A stretch of 64,000 nt of DNA, taken from positions 1 through 64,000 of the forward strand of contig JAGFNK010000091.1 in NCBI GenBank assembly GCA_025769875.1. Reading direction: 5' to 3'. Position numbers and translations under genes: made by a program. The notes beneath the pieces are model-generated. The model was not told the DNA's origin. It did not search any database and saw only the letters and a list, made by a program, of their open reading frames with translations. The stretch is from Russula earlei. Its lineage: Eukaryota; Basidiomycota; Agaricomycetes; Russulales; Russulaceae. Of the stretch, positions 44,483 to 55,582 are shown one piece after another (position 1 is the first letter of the stretch; each line of letters begins with the position of its first letter).

Positions 44483-47400
44483 TCAATGGTCAACGCTGTG
44501 GAGTCCGAGTAGAAGGCATAGTCTGGTAAAGTCAGGACGAGTGAGAGGTTTGGTAAAGATATCGGCAATGTTGTCTTTTGTGTGTACTCTTGTAATCGAC
44601 ACCTCATTCGCAAGGACTTGTTCCCTAACGTAGTGGTACTTGATCCGGATGTGTTTTAAGTGTGAGTGCCAGACTTGGTCTTCGGCAAGCTTTGACGCTG
44701 CATCATTGTCGCAGAATATCGCTGTTGGATTAGGTTGCGTGAATTGGGTTTGAGAGAGAAGTTGTCGTAGGAAAATGGCCTTGTGAGTCGCGCCATGTAG
44801 TGCGATGTATTCCGCGTAACATGAACTGTCAGCAACAGTTCGTTGCTTGCGAGATGACCATGATATAACACCGGATCCCAGTGTGAAGCAGTAACCGGCA
44901 GTGGACCGACTGGTGTCAATGCAATTCGCAAAGTCCGAGTCCGAGTGCCCGAGAAGGGTAATGGGATGCGTCCCGCCTAGTCTGAGTGATAATGAATGTG
45001 ACCCTTTGAGGTAGCGGAGAACGCGTATGGCTGCAGACCAATGATCTTGGTTGTAGCAATCCATGAATGATGCTAGTTTCCCGACGGCGAAGGCGATGTC
45101 AGGGCAAGTGGCGTTAGCGAGGTAGATGAGGTTGCCAATGAGAGCAGGATATGGGGTGGTGTTTCGCCATGCTAGCACATCCGGCGTGGCAGGAATAGTT
45201 TTGTCATCACGCCGGAGTTGTAGGCCGGGTGTCATGGGGAGATCTACCGGATGGGCATCGGATTGTCCGAACTGTTGCACGACGCGATCGATGAAGGACG
45301 ATTGGCAAAGTGAAATCATCTTGCCAACGCGGTCACGGACCACGGATATGCCGAGGGCATATTTGATTGGGCCCAGGTCCGAAATTTCCCAACGTGATCG
45401 CAGCAGCGACTTGAACGAGTCATTCTCAGCCTCGGAGGAGGCAATGGAGACGATGTCGTCAATGTGGACAAGGAAGAGGATTGTACCCGTTTGGGTGGTT
45501 CGAGAGTAGACGCACCACTCACATGGGAGTCGTCTGAAACCCCAATCCTCAGCAGCTTTGTTGAACGTCTGGTTCCAAATTCTGCTGGCCTGCTTCATGC
45601 CATATATGCTTTTCATCAGCTTCATTACCCATCCTTCTTTTCCGGGTGCCTCGAAGCCAGCGGGCTGTTCCATGAACATTGTTTCGTCTGGGGGCAAAAC
45701 ACTGTGTAGGAAAGCAGTTTTGATGTCAAACTGTTGGATGTCCCAATCGAGTGAGGCAGCAATATGGAGGAGGACGCGGAAGGATTCGGGACGCGCGGTG
45801 GGGGCGGTGGTTTTGGTGTAGTCGAGGCCGTATTGTTGTGCGTAGCCTTTGGCTACGTAACGGACCTTGTATCGTGTAATATTGCCGAGGTTGTCCCGCT
45901 TCCACTTGCAAACGAGTTTACCGCACAATGGCCGTTGCCGTGTCGGCACGGCAGAGCAAGGAATGAGGACAAATACCTGGAGGTCTTCCAAGCTTTTGAG
46001 CTCATCGCGCGCGCCAGCAATCCAATATTCGCGTTCAGGCGACGAGAGGGCGGTTTTCCAGGAAGGTTCGTCGTCTTCCGAAGTGTCGATTGAACCAGTG
46101 TGAATGGATGTGAGAGCTTGGGCAAGGGAGGGGAAGGAATCATCTAACGAGATGGGAAGGAGAGTATGTGTAGCATGAAGTGGAAAATATTCAGAGAGAA
46201 AGTTACAAAGTAAGGTATCAGGACGTCGAAAAAAGAGGGGAGAGTGTTGAAAAGTAGGTGTTGTATCAATGGTATCGTGGAAAGGCGGGGAAGTTGTATC
46301 AAGATGTAACGGTAAGGTGGAACAGGTCATGGTGGTCTCGGGAGGGCGAGGGCGGGACACGCGTTGGAGGCTGTCGTCGGTAAGGAATCGTGAGGTCGGG
46401 ATCGGGATACGAGTTGACCGGCGTAAGGGGACAGAGGGGTTATTGATGGCAGACGAGGAGTTATTAGGGGAACGAATGGTATCGGTGGTAATGGGAACAG
46501 TAGTGATGTTATCGGGGTAGGAGGAGGGTTGCAGTTGGGTAGGTACGGGTTGCATAATGTGACGTAAGGTAGTGGACATTGAAGGTGTATCAGGAGCGGG
46601 GGGTTCTAAACTATTAGGTAAAGTTGGCCGTTGAGGTGGGGTAGGGCGTACATCGTCAGGGGTGGGGAGGGCTAATCTATTAGGTAAGGAGGAATCTAAT
46701 CTATTAGGTAAGGAGGAATTTATGGTGGTAGGACGCGCGTCGGGCATGGGGGTATGTAATCTAGTAGAGATGGGGGGCAGGGGAATGCTAGTATGGAGAG
46801 GTAGTGTGGCATGGACACCGGTGAGAATAGGGGAGGAGATTCGATGGGTGTTGGCCATCGGAGGGCTGGACGCGTGCGGGATCGTTATGGAGTCCCAGGT
46901 GGGTTCTTTGTCATTAAGTACTATGTTGTTAGGGTAAAGGGGGGTGGCCGACGCGTCGAGGTGTTCAACAAATGAGACATGGAAGCAAGTGAAGATACGT
47001 CCATTCGTTTTGTCCCACAGACGATAAGCCTTAGCATTTGGGGCATATCCAATGAGGACACATGCAGTGGAGCGTGGGAGAATCTTCGGTTGCTTTCCTG
47101 GGATTAATGCAAAACACAGAGAGCCGATCTCACGGAGATGAGACAAAGATGGCTTACGACCGAACCAAGCTTCAAAAGGGGTCTTTCCCCCCAGAGTTTT
47201 GGATGCGGTCAGAGTGGTCAGGTACGTAGCTGTGGCATTGAATTCATCCCAAAAGGAGGGGGGGCGCATTGCAAGCCAGGCGCATACTGCGCGCTTTGTT
47301 CATGATTGTTCGATGCAGGCGCTCCGCTCGTCCATTTTGGAGCAAGGTGTAAGGCGCTGTTCTCAGGTGCTGTATTCTGTGACGGGCGCACCAATCGGCG

Positions 47401-48761
47401 AATTGATTGGAGACGAGTTCCCCATTGTCGGAGACAATATATGTCACGCGGTAGTCCGATTGATTTTCAACAGCCCGTTTCCAGTCGTCAAGTTTCAGTG
47501 CGGCCGCATCTTTTGATACTAGCGGGATTGTCCAAACGTAACTCGAGAAGTCATCGATGATATTCATTGAGTAATGACAACCCGAGCGAGATATTACGGA
47601 CATGGGTCCCGTTAGGTCAACATGTATTTTCTCCAGGCATCGAGACGCTTTGGGGCCTTCACGTGTTTTAGGAAGTGGGGATTGGGTCTGCTTTCCAAGG
47701 ATACAGTATTGGCATTTTGGCGGAAGCTGAGACAAGTTAATTGTCATACCGTTGACGCAGTGTGATTTTGCCATGTCCAGGACTGTTTGGAAATTGCAGT
47801 GACCAAGTCGTCGATGCCACGTCTCAACATCTGGGACGCGGGATGACAGCAACGTGCATTGAGGTTGAAGGGCATCGAGTTCGTAAAGGTTTCGCGTGGG
47901 TGAAAGATGACCTGTGAATAGGGTGTTTCCCGTGTGGTCAGTCACCCAGCAACGAACACGATCGAAGTGAGCAGTGTAGTTTCCCGCACGGCTAAGACAA
48001 ATAATGGAGATCAGACAGACGGTGGCAGATGGGATATAGAGTGTGTTGTGTAAATGGATTACAGAACTGTCCTTAGTCATGAATTGTACGGTGCCGACAC
48101 CGATGGCTTGGACCTGGGACCCACCGAGTCCCGTTACAGGATGAGGAGCCGTCGGATGAATGGAAACAAAGTCAGAGCGGGAGGGGGAAATGTGGCACGT
48201 GGCGCCTGTGTTGAGGATAAAAGGTGCATTTTGGACCGGGGAGTCCTCTAGTGCCCAGGACGAGCGAGGTCCGGCGCGGGTGGTTTCGTCCGAGGTGTGG
48301 AGGGACCAGTCGAGTGAAGTAGATTGCGGTACAGGTGAGGTGGTTGGGTCACTCAATGCAACGAATGTGTGATATTCAAAGTCATCACCAGCGGACAGTA
48401 AAAGCGGATCAGCGGGTGTTGAGGGGGCGTAAGACATGATGTCACTTGGCATGGGGTTTGGCAGCGTAGGCGAAGACATGGAAGGGTTATCAGTGGGCGG
48501 CGGCGAGGCGTAGTAAGTGACGCCATTGATGGTTAAATTGGGCAAAGGGGGTGGGGCGTCCATGACAGAGGATGTTGTGTCAGATGACATGTGGGCTGTA
48601 TGCTGTCGAGCGGAAGTTCCCTGGTTTTGCAAGCGCGTGAATGCGAGCCGCTGGGCATTTCGTGCCTCATCGATGGAACGACCAGCCATTTTGCCGCCAG
48701 GTTTAATGCAGAAGTCAGAAAGGTGACCCAACTGTTTGCAATGAGAGCATAACGGTCTTGG
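44483..48761 (-). pseudogene. pol: Copia gag-pol: knuckle, protease, integrase, RT, RNase H (one frameshift)
   Basis: Frames 48731-47244 and 47269-44483 join at a C7 run (47257-47263 on the plus strand): with six Cs the reading would run through NAPPSFWDEFNATATY. Zinc knuckle CSHCKQLGHLSDFC; protease FILNTGATCHIS, whose catalytic Asp is Asn (codon 48210-48212); integrase finger HRRLGHCNF ... CQYCILGKQ, then HVDLTGPM, SDNGELVSNQF and NGRAERLHRT; RT with WDIQQFDIKTAFLHS and VHIDDIVS; RNase H SDSDFANCIDTSRSTAGYC and AEYIALHGATHKA. It would copy and integrate the element; the protease change and the frameshift probably inactivate it. Confidence 0.92.
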
Positions 48762-49577
48762 TCACGTGGCGGTGGGGCGCGTGGCTGACGTCGGGAAAGC
48801 TGTGGGCTGTATAGCACCCTGTGAAGTTTGTTTTCTGATAAGGGACTCTTCACTTTGAAGACGTTGAATAAGCATGGCCGATGAGAAGCTGGGTTCATTG
48901 GCAAGGGACTGGATTGCGGATTGGAGGTGGTGGAAGTCGTCGCTGAGGGAGTTGATGATGAGCACCAATAATAGCTTGTCAGTATCGATAGGTCCCATGT
49001 TGATGATTTGTCTGTGAAGTTGGCAAATTTCAAACAGGGTGGTGCTGATGGGAGTGTTTAAGACGAAGCGAATGTCGAGTGCCTTTTTTAAGGTGAGGAC
49101 CTGCGTGTACAGTCCTAGCTTTTCATGCCTTTGTCTCAGCGTTTCGTAGACTTCGTGAGAAGATGCAGTGCAGACTTTATCGCCGAGGAATTCATATTCG
49201 ATGGGGCTGATGTGGCGGAGGATGAATGTCTGCAAGGAGACGTCGTTGCTCGACCAGATCCAGTGAGCTTTGGCATGAGTTGCAATGTCAGGGCGAGGAA
49301 GGGTGCCTTCCAGCCAGTGTTTGAATCCCTGACCATACGTGACGAGGCAGAGATGTTTGTCCCATTCAGACCAGTTGGCTTTGTCAAGATCGAGAACGAG
49401 ATGCGCAGGCCAGTTGTTGTCCGAGAGGAAACGTTCAGTGAGCGTGACCTCGTTGTGGGAGGGATCAAGGATAACAGGTGGGGTATTGGCCACAGTGGGC
49501 AGTGATGTAGTATGTCTGGGAGTGGAGATAGGTACGGGGGTATTACTCATAACGGTAGGTACCGGGTTATTATCCAT
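48762..49577 (-). CDS. gag: Copia gag, ending at a premature TGA
   Basis: Starts MDNNPVPTVMSNTPV. Contains the copia-type gag fold (ANWSEWDKHLCLVTYGQGFKHWLEG, VYETLRQRHEKLGLYTQ, LLVLIINSLSDDFHHLQSAI). TGA at 48759-48761 separates it from the zinc knuckle, which continues in the same frame (PRPLCSHCKQLGH). A CGA to TGA change is the simplest reading. The product would be the particle protein. Confidence 0.88.
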   Translation of the reverse strand: MDNNPVPTVMSNTPVPISTPRHTTSLPTVANTPPVILDPSHNEVTLTERFLSDNNWPAHLVLDLDKANWSEWDKHLCLVTYGQGFKHWLEGTLPRPDIATHAKAHWIWSSNDVSLQTFILRHISPIEYEFLGDKVCTASSHEVYETLRQRHEKLGLYTQVLTLKKALDIRFVLNTPISTTLFEICQLHRQIINMGPIDTDKLLLVLIINSLSDDFHHLQSAIQSLANEPSFSSAMLIQRLQSEESLIRKQTSQGAIQPTAFPTSATRPTAT

Positions 49578-50084
49578 AGCGAGACTGATGTGGAAATATG
49601 GGAGGAAAGGGACGTGTAAATATGGTATACGAAAGGAGGACGGTGTCTGAAGCTGAAGGAGACTAAGACGATGAAAGGATTACCGAAGGGGATATGCACA
49701 GTCTAATGGAGTGAGAACAGGAGAAAAGACGGAACGTGATGATGATAACAACAGGATGGACGAGAGTGGCGAACTGGGAGATGATGATAATGGGAGGCTG
49801 TATGAGAGTGATCGGGATCAATGTCTATGAAAGAATCGAAGTTGATATGACGCGGGAAGTGAGGCATCGGTATGAATGAATTGGACGCGGAATACAGGCG
49901 TCATGAAGTTGATATGTTGATGATACGACGCGGGAAGTGAGGCGTCCTAAGTGTCACAATAAAGTGTTGAGGGGTAGACCGCCAGATGAAGTGAGAAGAG
50001 TAGGAGTGATTGGGAGTCGATCGGAGACGACGATGATGGGGAATGTAGTCGGCGGTTTCGAATCACAGCTCAGGGCCCATAACC

Positions 50085-50214
50085 TATTGGCAGATAGGTA
50101 GTGGTAGTGGTTAAGTTGTTGTTATACCATACGAGTAGGGCCTTAACCCTATATACATACATTTGGAATGTGTATCTATCTATGGTTATGACGTTGAACT
50201 ACTGAACTCTAATA
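50085..50214 (-). repeat. 5' LTR of the copia element
   Basis: Identical to the 3' LTR apart from one base (ATACCATACG versus ATACCGTACG). Directly inside it, on the minus strand, lies GGTTATGGGCCCTG, the likely primer-binding site. Confidence 0.9.
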
Positions 50215-50300
50215 GACGTGGGCGCCATCAAGCCTGAAGCCTGACTCGTTCCTACGGTTGCTTCGGCCCACATGAGTGCGGTGTGTCATGTGATGTGATT

Positions 50301-53080
50301 GTTATTCCGATCCGTTGATCAGATCAATACAATCGCTTACCCACAATTCAGACAGGCCCTACGAACCGGGCAACGTTTTCCCTTCAACATAATCATGGAA
50401 GACTTCACATTGGTGTCGACGTCCTTCTAGAATCAAAAGTGATGCTTTTTCTTGGTTTTGTGAAATTAACAGCCATTCGGTTTGTCGGTGGGTGTTGTCT
50501 GTACATGCCGTTTGTTACTCTTACCACTGACTTGACAACATTGGTGTTACTGCGCACGTGTTCCTGCAGCACCAACATAAATCCAATCCCTCGTTGCTGG
50601 GCGTTCGTCTTAATGGGCCACGTCTCCACAGTCTTTTCCGTCGACCATGACTCGGATGTGTCCCCTCCCGGTCGTTAGATGTTCTCACTGACATCAACTC
50701 GTTATACTTGTTCGCTTGTGCATGCTTATATTCCTTGCGAACTGTCTGAGAAGGCTGGATCGTCATTATTCCGCAACATCGGAGAAGCCCAGAACCCATG
50801 AGGGACCGGGCTGCATGCACGCTCCTAGTTGATCGTAACTAGTTCTGCCACATTCCAACGCGAGTGATTTCACTCATGCCTCGTGCATGCGCGCTGGCGA
50901 ACCTTTACTATGTATGGGTTGTTTGAGCTAACCGGCTTTGTGAGGTCAAACCATACCCGGACATCAATCCCAATCGTGACGCCTCACTGCGACCCCATCA
51001 AGCCATGTGCCGTGCACTTTCCTATCGTGCTTCGATTGCATCGGCGATCAGTTCGATGCGGATACATATGGTCACGGTCGTAGGATCCGAACCTTGTGCA
51101 GTTCTGCTCGGGGTTCAAGAAGGACATCGGAGATCAACAAATGGTTCATCGTCAGTCTGTTGACGATCTTATCTTATTACACCATCGTAGTATGACGTCA
51201 TGGTAGCTTAGGCCCGCCTCGCAACCTGCGTTAGTCTTCCAAAAATTGTGCACGCGTGATGTGGACTTTGAGAGTAGTTCAAGCACGCCTTTTCGGTGGA
51301 CATCAAAGTGGACTTTCTTGGTGCGAGGTACGTTTTTCTTTAACGCTGCGGGCATTTTACAACGTATTCCAATTCAGTCAGCTAAACGCTGCAATCACAT
51401 TTTGAAAACTGAATTGGAGTACGTTGTAAAATGTTTTAACAAGCTTTGATGTGCTCTGCAGGGACATGGTTTGCTCTGTCCGAGTGATCCTGCACACACT
51501 CACACGCTGTCTCGCGGATTCCAATGCCGCGATCCGCTATTTCACTCATGCTATTGCACTTTATGAGGTACCGCCTGTCAGGAACTCACGCGACTATCGG
51601 AGTGTCGATGGCCGAAGGGCTGATGTTCACGTGGTTTGGTTTGCCGAGGGTCACGCTGGCGTTTTGACCCTCCCTGATTCTGATGTCGTCGTGCAGAGGT
51701 TCGGTCCTGTTTCAGAAACGAGTAGCATTTTCTTGCGCTAGATGACCCATGAATGTTTCCGAACTAAAAATACAACTTCGCAGGGTGACTCTTGAGGCCG
51801 TTAAGTTACCAAGCGAAAATACCAGTCCTTGAATACATGGTTACGAGCGATACTCTCAGGCTCTTTCTGATTGAGGCTCCATCCCTCACACACGACGAGA
51901 GAAGTTGTGGAGCGAGCGGATGCGTTGAGTCTGATGCATGATCCATTGGAAATGGTGAAAAACCTGGTGGATTTTAAGTTGTTACCCATGCGGCACCGTT
52001 AATGGTCGTACGTACCACATGTGAAATGCGCCGCGCGAGCTCACCGATTCAGATTCACAGGGTCAATCGGGACGTCCTGATGCCAGCGCGAGAGGGGGAG
52101 AAGATAAAGGTGTGAAGTTCCGGATGGATCTTGGTTCCATTTCGAACCCAAGGCTAAGTTTGACCCCCACGATGTTCAATGGGTAGATTGTTTGACCGCA
52201 CTTCGTTATTGTCGTCATGAACACATGGTTTTTCTCTTTCCCTGGTCGAGGAGAAATATAAGCATGACAACACATTAATACATCCAAACTCGTGCTCTAC
52301 ACGGGTTTCCAAATAAGTCACCACCATGACGCGGAAGAGCCCAAAGCAATGTTGCCATACTCATTCCATGTTTCAGATAGGAACTGTATTTGGTCACCGT
52401 TAGATGCAGACTCGCGGCAGGAATAGAGACCGGTCATACCGCAAGTTCGGGTGCGGATTGATACGCTCCTATCGTCACAAGAGCGGAGGAAGTGCCAGTA
52501 ATCATGTGTGTCAACGTCACGCAGCGCCGAGAATTTTAGGTGGTCTTCGTGAAAATTTACACTTCAGGAGGGCGGTAGGTCTACCTTTCGCTTTGACCAC
52601 AAATTGATATTATCATGAGTGAGTGTGAGGTACCCGAACTTGCGTCCATTCAGGGTACTGGACCCTACCAGTGGGAACCGTCATATCAGCCTTTGGGAGC
52701 TCAACTTGCTACATGCTTGGCTGGCCTGGGCTAAACAATACTGAGCATCCCAACGGTGACCCTGGGTGAGATAGCATATCCACCAACCGCGGAGGATACC
52801 GCCCACGCCACTGGGATGGAATGGCGTAGAGTATATTCCAGAGACGGTCACCAAGACAACAATGAACAACGACAACCGTTTTGTTGTTCATCAGAAATTG
52901 GCGTTTTATTGATTACGGTGTATCCTCGGATTGGCTGCTGTAGGTGATATCCATGGCCATCGATAAGAGTGATTGATTTGGTTGAACAACGCGAGTCTCA
53001 CAACCGACCAATGAGGCGTCAGACAGAGCGTGCATGGCTGACGCAGAAAAATACGCGTCGCCTGCCATCAGGGTTTCGAG
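50301..53080. other. Gene-poor stretch of 2.8 kb without recognisable features
   Basis: Only short ORFs under 100 codons occur, in all frames, and none resembles a known protein. One hairpin is listed separately at 51353-51433. The base composition is ordinary. This may be old repeat DNA. Confidence 0.5.
51353..51433. repeat. 81-bp hairpin with 25-bp arms
   Basis: CATTTTACAACGTATTCCAA and following bases pair with 51409-51433 at 24 of 25 positions; the loop is 31 bases. It may be a tiny foldback element or a small-RNA-like hairpin. Confidence 0.75.
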
Positions 53081-53945
53081 TGTGGGAATTTACCGTGAGA
53101 GAAAGTCACGACAACGTTGGGAAAAAAAAAACTTTTGAAAAGAAAAAGAGCTCAACGCGCGATTTTTGCGCACGCGGGAAGCACAGGTTGTGTGCCATCC
53201 GGGATTCGACGTATCCCACATCCTGAGACATTCCGAGTGTTGTCGCGTTTCGCGGTAAAGGGTGGAAGAAGAAAAGGAAAAAAAAAAAAAAGAAAACGTA
53301 CGGCCGCCATGTGGGATCAACAACGGGCTGTTGACCACGTGTTTCGAAACGACATCTCGGATGGATATGGAAGAAGAAGAAAAAAAGGAAAGCTCACGCA
53401 CAAAGTCTAACGCTCAAAAATCGCGTTCGCGGGAAAATATGCGATTCTTGGCATCCAGGTGTCGAGTTTGGGGATTTTAACATCGCCTGTGGAGGGAGCT
53501 TGGAGCACTTGAGGAGAGGAAGGAGGATTTGAGAGAGAGCTCATAAAAACGAACAAGAAACCGCACCTGGTCACTGCGACGCGCCAAAATCGCGCACGCG
53601 GTAGAGAAAGCAGTGAAAACGATAAAATATGAAAGAAGAGAAAAATGCAGTGTTCTACGCTTAAAAGTCGCGCATGCGAGATCAAACGTGTTGCATGTGA
53701 TGGAGTATTCGAGTATGGAATGGATCAGAGAGAAATCCAAAAGGAAGAAAAGGCGATAAAACAAAGGAGAACGAAAGGAAAACACACGCGCGCACGGAGA
53801 AAAAAGGGCCAGTGATGTTTTGGGGATCAGCGTGGTCCAGACCGCGCCGTCGCTGTGTGAGAAGAGGTTAGGATGAGCGAGTAAAGGGGAAAAAATAAAA
53901 AAACGGAGAGGAGAGAGAGAAAACCGAGGAAAGGGCGAAAAACAA
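53081..53945 (+). repeat. Degenerate purine-rich array with CGCGCACGCG cores
   Basis: GA-rich blocks alternate with four diverged copies of a core near 53150, 53412, 53580 and 53660 (CAAAAATCGCGTTCGCGGGA, CCAAAATCGCGCACGCGG and similar). A-runs of 9-13 occur at 53123 and 53277. No gene is visible. Confidence 0.55.
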
Positions 53946-53949
53946 AATA

Positions 53950-54275
53950 CGTGAGACACCCATTGACCCCTCGTGAACGTCTTTACGTCTGCGTCGTTCA
54001 TGCGCATCGCGCGATCTAGACCTGGAAGACATAGTTAGCACTGTGCAAAGGAGAGGAGAGGGGAAAGAGAGAAACGAAAAAAAGGGGGAAAAACAAAAAC
54101 GCACAAAATGCCCAAGCTGCGTATCGTCCTCTCCTCTCCTCTCCTCTCCCCTCTCATCCACCCTACTCTCCCTCTCCCCATGCTCCCCCATCCTTCTGAC
54201 CTCCCCTGATGACGCAACCGTCAAGACATTCAAGACGTTCTCGAGGAGGGAATGGGTCTCTCACGTATGTTGGGT
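53950..54275. repeat. Foldback with purine and pyrimidine blocks in the loop
   Basis: TACGTGAGACACCCATTGAC with GAACGTCTT and GCGTC on the left pairs with GACGCAACCGTC, AAGACGTTCTC and GGGTCTCTCACGTA on the right. Between them are an AGGAGAGGGGAAAGAG purine block and a (CTCCT)n pyrimidine block that are roughly complementary. Confidence 0.6.
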
Positions 54276-54393
54276 TTTCAGCACAGACGGCAACGGCAGC
54301 CAGGGGTTAATAGGTTAAGATGGTTACAAACCAGCTCACTTGTCATGTTGCACGCGCCGTTCTGCGACGGTTCATGTGACGAGGGGAGAGATG

Positions 54394-55040
54394 CTGAGTT
54401 GTCGTCATCACTGGCATTGCCAGGGTCTTCTACTTCAGAATAGTATTCTGTAATACTACCCTGTTTTAAAGCAGAGGTAAGTTGTGTGTAATATTTTTGG
54501 TGGTGTCCATCTATTTCAGTGGAAATTCTGCTATGCCATGATTTGTATGCGGTGATGCCATAGGAATAGTCGAGGATAACTGTAGAGGGTATTGGGCCTC
54601 GTTCGCCTCGGAACACTGCAATTGTCAATGCACTATTCCAAGGCGAACGAGGCCGACCATCCTCGATTATTTCTATGGAATTGCCACATACAAATCCTGG
54701 CGCAGCGGAGTTTCCAGGAAATGGCTGAACACCGCCAAAAATATATTACGCACAACAACTTACCCCTGCTTTAACACAGGGTATTACAGAATACTATTCT
54801 GAAGTCGAGGACCCTGGCAATGATGACGACGACTCAGAATATCTCCCCTCGTCACAGGAACCGTCGTAGCAACACCACACTTCAAGATGGGATGAGAGGC
54901 ATGTGGTGATGTTATGGACGAAGTCAGCAGTAGTACTGACTTCGTACTGACTTCATCCATAGCATCCCCGATATGCATCTTGAAGTTTGATGTTGCTGCG
55001 ACAGTTCCTGCGACAAGGGGAGATATTCCGAGTTGTATGT
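54394..55040. repeat. Three alternating inverted copies of a coding-like fragment
   Basis: 54394-54605 (minus), about 54640-54927 (plus) and about 54950-55040 (minus) are inverted relative to one another. The first two encode the same peptide: TEYYSEVEDPGN with a following Asp/Ser-rich stretch and PSS(H/Q)EPS. The longest reading is 54628-54278 on the minus strand (116 aa), containing ILDYSYGITAYKSWHS. No family is recognised; a transposase or host-gene fragment is possible. Confidence 0.65.
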
Positions 55041-55172
55041 TGTACGGAGGTAAGGCTGCCGAGCGCAGGGAGAAAGACCAACAGGATCTGGGCCGAAGCA
55101 GAGTAATGGAATGGAGGGATCACCTGGACGTTGAAACGTGTTCTTTGTTCATCATGGGGGCGGGGGCGATGT

Positions 55173-55579
55173 CACGACGGGCAGGACGGGATAAGTCGAC
55201 TCTGCTTATAGTCAACTCAGTGGACAATAAAAGTAAAATATTTCAAGTGCTGAGTAGGCTCTGTTGCGGCCACAAATTATATTACATAAGTAATGACCTT
55301 AGTTGAGCACGAAAAATGTGACAAAAAAGGTTAAATATAGAAAGTCTACTCATTCCGGTACAACTTTTAGCCAGGTTAGGGTGAATGTTGTGCCGGAATG
55401 AGTAGACTCTCCATATTTAACCTTATTTGTCACATTTTTCGTGCTCAACTAAGGTCATTACTTATGTAATATAATTTGTGGCCGCAACAGAAGCCTACTC
55501 AGCACTTGAAATATTTTACTTTTATTGTCCACTGAGTTGACTATAAGCAGACTTGACTTATCCCTTCCTGCTCGTCGTG
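55173..55579. mobile_element. Palindromic MITE, copy 2, TSD TGT
   Basis: Begins CACGACGGGCAGGACGGG and ends CTTCCTGCTCGTCGTG. The arms match copy 1; the centre has diverged. TGT flanks it at 55170-55172 and 55580-55582. Confidence 0.88.
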
Positions 55580-55582
55580 TGT

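Larger units (their letters stand above)
44318..50214 (-). mobile_element. Ty1/copia retrotransposon, nearly intact, TSD GACGT
   Basis: 5897 bp with 130-bp LTRs differing at one base, flanked by GACGT at 44313-44317 and 50215-50219. Minus-strand order: LTR, primer-binding region GGTTATGGGCCCTG, gag with CCHC knuckle, protease, integrase, RT, RNase H, polypurine tract (GTTGAGGGGGAA), LTR. The integrase-before-RT order is diagnostic of copia. Confidence 0.95.
43772..50300. repeat. Dispersed GC-rich repeat R, copy 1, split by a copia element
   Basis: R occupies 43772-44317 and continues at 50220-50300. It begins with GGCGA microsatellite units and a duplicated GCGCCGCGGCATG block, and matches copy 2 at 57868-58855. 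The right part (GGGCGCCATCAAGC, TCGGCCCACATGAG, GTCATGTGATGTG) is found beyond the copia insertion here and beyond the MITE insertion in copy 2. No ORF is shared, so it may be a non-coding, non-autonomous element. Confidence 0.75.

Noticed and set aside
50040..50090. tRNA-like T-loop (GGTTTCGAATCAC on the minus strand)
   Set aside because: No acceptor or anticodon stem can be built around it; it lies in the copia leader.
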